This document shows, one piece after another, positions 14,932 through 17,990 of a DNA stretch of 17,990 nt. Both the position numbers and the translations under genes were made by a program. The first letter of the stretch is position 1, and every line of letters starts with the position of its first letter. This stretch comes from Lentisphaeria bacterium (GTDB lineage: Bacteria > Verrucomicrobiota > Lentisphaeria > Oligosphaerales > Oligosphaeraceae). The notes under the pieces were generated by a model. The model was not told where the DNA came from and did not search any database. It saw only the letters and a program-made list of their open reading frames with translations. The stretch lies in contig JAEDMH010000037.1 of NCBI GenBank assembly GCA_016303095.1, positions 1 through 17,990 of the forward strand. Direction: 5' to 3'.

Positions 14932-16146
14932 ATGCGCTCCCCCCTCCTCCTCACCCTCCTCCTGCTGACCCTGATGCTCTCCTGCCAGCCGGATCCCTCC
15001 AGCCCCCAGGACACCACGCCCCCCGCCAGCACCCCCGCCGAAGAAAGGGGGATCCCAGAAGCCCCCACCCCTTCCCCCGATGACAGCGCCCCACGCTTCA
15101 CCCATCCTCTGGAAGTGAACTTTGAAGGGACGCTGGACATGGGGATGCTCTACGCCCGGGAGAAGCGCCATGGGGAGTTCATGGTCAAGAATGTCAGCGA
15201 CTTCCCCCAGGAAATCCAGAACATCTTCCCCACCTGCGACTGCATCCGCATGGACCACGCCTACCGGGACATCACCCTGGAACCCCAAGAGTCCCTCACC
15301 GTGGGCTTCGTCATGGATGCCTCCACGGTCACCCTGGATTCCTTCGGACGCGTCATCCAAATCAACTCCAAGGGGAACCGTCCCCTCCCCGCCAGAGTGG
15401 GCGGCCATATTCTGCCTCCCGTGGAGATCGCCCCGGGCAAGGACGTGGAGCTGGGCTTCCTTCCCACCCCCGCCACCCCCGTCGTCACCAAACTCACCCT
15501 GAAGAAAAACCCCGCCATGACCGAGGCGCTGGTGCTGGGCACGCCTCAGGAGAACCCCTATTTCCAGACCGAGCTGCGCTCCCAAGGCGAGGATCTCTAC
15601 GAGTTGACCCTCACCTCCCGCCAGAATCTCCCCTACGGCAGGGGCTTCAAGACGGCGGTGCGCCTTCCCATCCTCCAGCCGGAAAGCGCCCGGGAGATCC
15701 TCCTCCTGATCACCGCAGACGTGGCGGAGTTGGTCTACTTCGCTCCGGACACCTGGAAAATCCTCCCGGAAAAACTGAAGGAAGCCGGCAGCCTCACGGA
15801 ACGCTTCGCCTACGGAGAAGTGCCGGGCCTCCAGGAGGAGCGGAAAGCCGGGGATCCCGCCTCCAGCAACCGGAATCTCATGCGCATGAATCTCCTGAAG
15901 CAGAAAAACGCGGTTCCCCTGAAGTTTGTGAAGGAACACCAGGACTGGGATGACCTCTTTCTGAACCTGGACTTTCAGGTTCCCCCTGGGGTGAAACTGG
16001 AGAAGATTCGCCATCCCCAGGGCATGGAACTCCAAATCACGGTGACGCCGGAGAGTTTTCCCCCGGGAGTGACCCAACTCTCCCTGGTTCCCTTCCGGGG
16101 CACGGAGAACTGCCCGCCTATTCGTATCTCCCTGGAGACACCCTAA
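14932..16146 (+). CDS. DUF1573-like lipoprotein
   Basis: A 404-residue probable lipoprotein. The N-terminus MRSPLLLTLLLLTLMLSC has a lipobox-like MLSC with Cys18 as the likely lipidated residue, followed by a Pro/Ser-rich linker to about residue 60. Residues about 62-160 match the DUF1573 pattern: a D-x-G-x-L-Y start, EFMVKNVSDFPQEIQNIFPTCDC (family members usually have a CGC triad; here C102-D-C104), LEPQESLTVGF and the closing INSKGN strand. The second half is beta-rich and not recognised. It lies 12 bp after the giant thioredoxin-like gene and 44 bp before the DsbD-like gene. An envelope-anchored partner, possibly sharing electrons through its C-x-C pair, is inference. Only a weak CAGG precedes ATG 14932. 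Confidence 0.8.
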   Translation: MRSPLLLTLLLLTLMLSCQPDPSSPQDTTPPASTPAEERGIPEAPTPSPDDSAPRFTHPLEVNFEGTLDMGMLYAREKRHGEFMVKNVSDFPQEIQNIFPTCDCIRMDHAYRDITLEPQESLTVGFVMDASTVTLDSFGRVIQINSKGNRPLPARVGGHILPPVEIAPGKDVELGFLPTPATPVVTKLTLKKNPAMTEALVLGTPQENPYFQTELRSQGEDLYELTLTSRQNLPYGRGFKTAVRLPILQPESAREILLLITADVAELVYFAPDTWKILPEKLKEAGSLTERFAYGEVPGLQEERKAGDPASSNRNLMRMNLLKQKNAVPLKFVKEHQDWDDLFLNLDFQVPPGVKLEKIRHPQGMELQITVTPESFPPGVTQLSLVPFRGTENCPPIRISLETP

Positions 16147-16190
16147 TCCCTCCCCCCCTGGCCAACCCCCAGCACTCCTGTCCGGATTCC

Positions 16191-17738
16191 ATGTCTCCCC
16201 GCGCCGCCCTCCCTGCCCTCCTCCTGCTGCTCCTGCTCCAGCCCTTGGAGGCAAGGCCCTTCTTCCTCCTCTTCGGCTCGGAATCCTGCGATGACTGCCG
16301 GGCCTTCCGGCAAACCTGGGAAGCCCAGGCCACTCCCCAGGATCCCCTCCTGGTCTATCTCTCCATCGACAAAGAGGAAAACTATCTCTTTCTCCGTCAG
16401 CTGGAGGAAGCCCTCTCTCCCCACAACCCCGCCTCCTCCTTCCCTCTCCTTCTGGCCGGCACCCACTTCGTGGAAGGGGTGGAACGCTTCCAGGAGGAAT
16501 GCCAGGAGGCTTGGTTTGCCGAACCCATCCCGGCAATGCTCGCTCCTCTTCTGCCCGCCATCGAGGCCGCAGGAGAGCTGCCCCTCCTCTCCTGGAACGC
16601 CCCGGCGGCGCCGGCCGCCTCCACGCCGGAAGAAGCCCACTTTCGCCAGCCCCCACGACTCCTCTATCTCGCCTCCCCAGGTTGCGCCAAATGCGCCCGG
16701 CAGGAACAGGAGCTGAAGCGACTCCAGGAACGACTCCCCTCCCTCCGCATCACCCAGGTTCTCTTCTCCGACGCCAACGGCCTGGCCTACATGGAACGGG
16801 TCCGAAAGCACTTCTCCCTCCCCGATGACGATGAAAATCTTACCCCCCTGGTGGCCTGGGGAAGCGGATACCTCCACGGACGCACCGCCACCGCCGAGGA
16901 ACTCTGGGAACTCCTCCAACAGGAAACCCTGCCCCCATGGTGGGAACAATCCGTCCAAGACGAGGAGCGGGAAAACGCCCTCCAGCAGGCGGACACGCTC
17001 CTCAACCGCCTCACCTGGACCATGATTCTCAACGCAGGCCTGGCAGATGGCATCAACCCCTGCGCCTTCGCCACCATCATCTTCCTGGTGAGCTATCTCC
17101 TCTATCTCAAACGACGGCGCAGCTTCGTCCTGGCCGTGGGGGCCTGCTTCTGCCTGGGAGTCTTCCTCTCCTATCTCCTCTACGGAATCTCCCTGGGATT
17201 CCTGGTACACCTGCTGAGCAAAATCCCCCTGGCCAAAATCCTCCTCTATGGACTCTTCGGACTCCTGGGACTCCTGCTCTTTGTCCTCCATCTCCGGGAT
17301 ACTCTCCGCTTCCGCAAGAATCGCCGGGTCAGCGACATGGACATGGGACTGGGCGTCCAGACCCATCGGAAAATCCACGACAAAATTCACCGCTGGGCCA
17401 AACTCCCCCAACACCTGGCCATCCCCGCCGCCATTCTCCTGGGTTGCCTGATCTCCACCATGGAATTGGCCTGCACCGGACAGGTCTACCTGCCCACCAT
17501 CGCCGCCATCATGGACCACGGATTCCAACCCAGGGCATTCCGCATGCTCCTGGCCTACAACGTCGCCTTCATCCTCCCCCTCCTGGGAGTCACCCTGGCC
17601 GCCTACCTGGGCACCGGCGCGGAAACCCTGGCCAACTGGGCTAAAAGACACCTCCTGGCCACCAAGGTGGCCATGACTCTCCTCTTCCTGGCCATGGCCG
17701 CCTATTTCCTCACCATGGCTATCCTCGCGATTCCATGA
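16191..17738 (+). CDS. DsbD/CcdA-type transmembrane thiol reductase with two thioredoxin-like domains
   Basis: A 515-residue protein. Residues 1-21 are a signal sequence. Residues about 22-130 are a thioredoxin-like domain with CDDC (C33, C36) and a SSFPLLL cis-Pro loop. Residues about 150-260 are a second with CAKC (C165, C168) and NLTPLVAW. From about residue 280 there are six membrane helices of the CcdA/DsbD type, with the paired membrane cysteines in NPCAF (C291) and ELACTGQVYLP (C428). In this family those cysteines carry electrons from cytoplasmic thioredoxin to the outside. Unlike classical DsbD, both soluble domains precede the membrane part and none follows it. It is the last gene of the cluster and probably supplies reductant to the upstream thioredoxin-like protein. 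ATG 16191 is directly followed by the signal sequence; the ribosome site is weak. Confidence 0.9.
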   Translation: MSPRAALPALLLLLLLQPLEARPFFLLFGSESCDDCRAFRQTWEAQATPQDPLLVYLSIDKEENYLFLRQLEEALSPHNPASSFPLLLAGTHFVEGVERFQEECQEAWFAEPIPAMLAPLLPAIEAAGELPLLSWNAPAAPAASTPEEAHFRQPPRLLYLASPGCAKCARQEQELKRLQERLPSLRITQVLFSDANGLAYMERVRKHFSLPDDDENLTPLVAWGSGYLHGRTATAEELWELLQQETLPPWWEQSVQDEERENALQQADTLLNRLTWTMILNAGLADGINPCAFATIIFLVSYLLYLKRRRSFVLAVGACFCLGVFLSYLLYGISLGFLVHLLSKIPLAKILLYGLFGLLGLLLFVLHLRDTLRFRKNRRVSDMDMGLGVQTHRKIHDKIHRWAKLPQHLAIPAAILLGCLISTMELACTGQVYLPTIAAIMDHGFQPRAFRMLLAYNVAFILPLLGVTLAAYLGTGAETLANWAKRHLLATKVAMTLLFLAMAAYFLTMAILAIP

Positions 17739-17747
17739 AATAGAAAT

Positions 17748-17771
17748 CTACCCCCCCAAAAAAGGGGTAGA
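17748..17771 (+). terminator. Hairpin just after the redox cluster
   Basis: TCTACCCC (17748-17755) pairs perfectly with GGGGTAGA (17764-17771) across an 8-base C/A loop, nine bases after the last stop codon. There is no T-tract after the stem, so it may end transcription weakly or only stabilise the mRNA 3' end. Confidence 0.35.
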
Positions 17772-17778
17772 AATCGAA

Positions 17779-17941
17779 GGTTCTAGAGGTTCTAGAGGTT
17801 CTAGAGGCGCCGAGGGTTCTCGCTACGCTTCACCCCCGTCGCAAAGGCCTGTCCTGCCACCCCTACGGGGTTCGGATTCCTATTTTGTCCTTGCCGGGGG
17901 TTCCGGTCGGCCCTTTGGGCCTCCCTTCACCCCCGTCTAGC
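17779..17941 (+). repeat. Composite intergenic repeat, copy 3
   Basis: Begins with three perfect 9-bp GGTTCTAGA units (17779-17805). Then follow GGCGCCGAGGG, the CACCCCCGTC motif, a CCCCTACGGGG hairpin, TTCGGATTCCTATT, a GCCGGGGG stretch, a GGCCCTTTGGGCC hairpin and a second CACCCCCGTCTAG, where similarity ends. This order matches repeat copy 2 read on the minus strand (about 7280-7426), with few differences. The last 49 bases of the window show no gene and no match to the other copies. Confidence 0.85.
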
Positions 17942-17990
17942 CCATCTTTCTCACTTAGGGGGGTGTTTTGAGGCTAAACAGGCACAACAA

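Noticed and set aside
7672..17651. Long minus-strand open frames of 502-826 residues opposite the redox cluster
   Set aside because: All are Gly/Glu-rich shadows of the plus-strand genes; the plus frames have signal peptides, CxxC motifs and recognised domains.

Overview
The window looks like chromosomal DNA from a GC-rich bacterium, most likely of the Planctomycetes-Verrucomicrobia-Chlamydiae (PVC) group (Verrucomicrobiota, Kiritimatiellota or Lentisphaerota). This rests on secreted multi-domain proteins with chitobiase-like C-terminal repeats, Asp-Pro linkers and GYGYL / DGR-x-x-GTF type beta-domains, a DUF1573-type lipoprotein, a PVC-style sodium:solute symporter, and hairpin-rich intergenic repeats. 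It is an inference from protein style; there is no rRNA or marker gene here.

Layout. Positions 1-291 hold a composite, CTAG-rich, hairpin-rich intergenic repeat. On the minus strand, read from right to left, 3065 down to 292 is a four-gene operon: a DUF2157 membrane protein, its usual GDYXXLXY partner, and two tandem paralogous helix-turn-helix proteins joined by an ATGA overlap. A perfect inverted repeat over the likely -35 region at 3205-3230 could be the operator. Further right on the minus strand is a sodium:solute symporter (6095-3861) overlapping an ArgA-like GNAT acetyltransferase (3883-3341). Divergent from the symporter is a small exported coiled-coil protein of unknown function (6397-7095). 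A second, inverted copy of the composite repeat starts at that gene's stop codon (7093-7436), followed by a tRNA-Thr(CGT) gene at 7542-7617.

From 7828 to 17738 runs a compact four-gene plus-strand cluster with gaps of 12-44 bp. It encodes an exported protein with chitobiase-like domains; a 1716-residue exported protein with three thioredoxin-like domains (CGHC, CGHC, CPWC), an Asp-Pro linker and a long beta-domain tail; a DUF1573-like lipoprotein; and a DsbD/CcdA-type membrane protein with two N-terminal thioredoxin-like domains (CDDC, CAKC) and the two membrane cysteines typical of CcdA. Read together, this looks like a dedicated extracytoplasmic thiol-electron pathway: the membrane protein would bring reducing power across the membrane and pass it to the giant exported multi-thioredoxin protein. 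I do not recognise this arrangement as a named system, and it is the best candidate here for an undescribed one. Within the giant gene, 267 bp are duplicated without a single difference between otherwise diverged domains, a sign of recent gene conversion.

A third repeat copy (17779-17941) follows the cluster, so all three copies lie between transcription units. Many long open frames antisense to the GC-rich genes were judged to be shadows and omitted.
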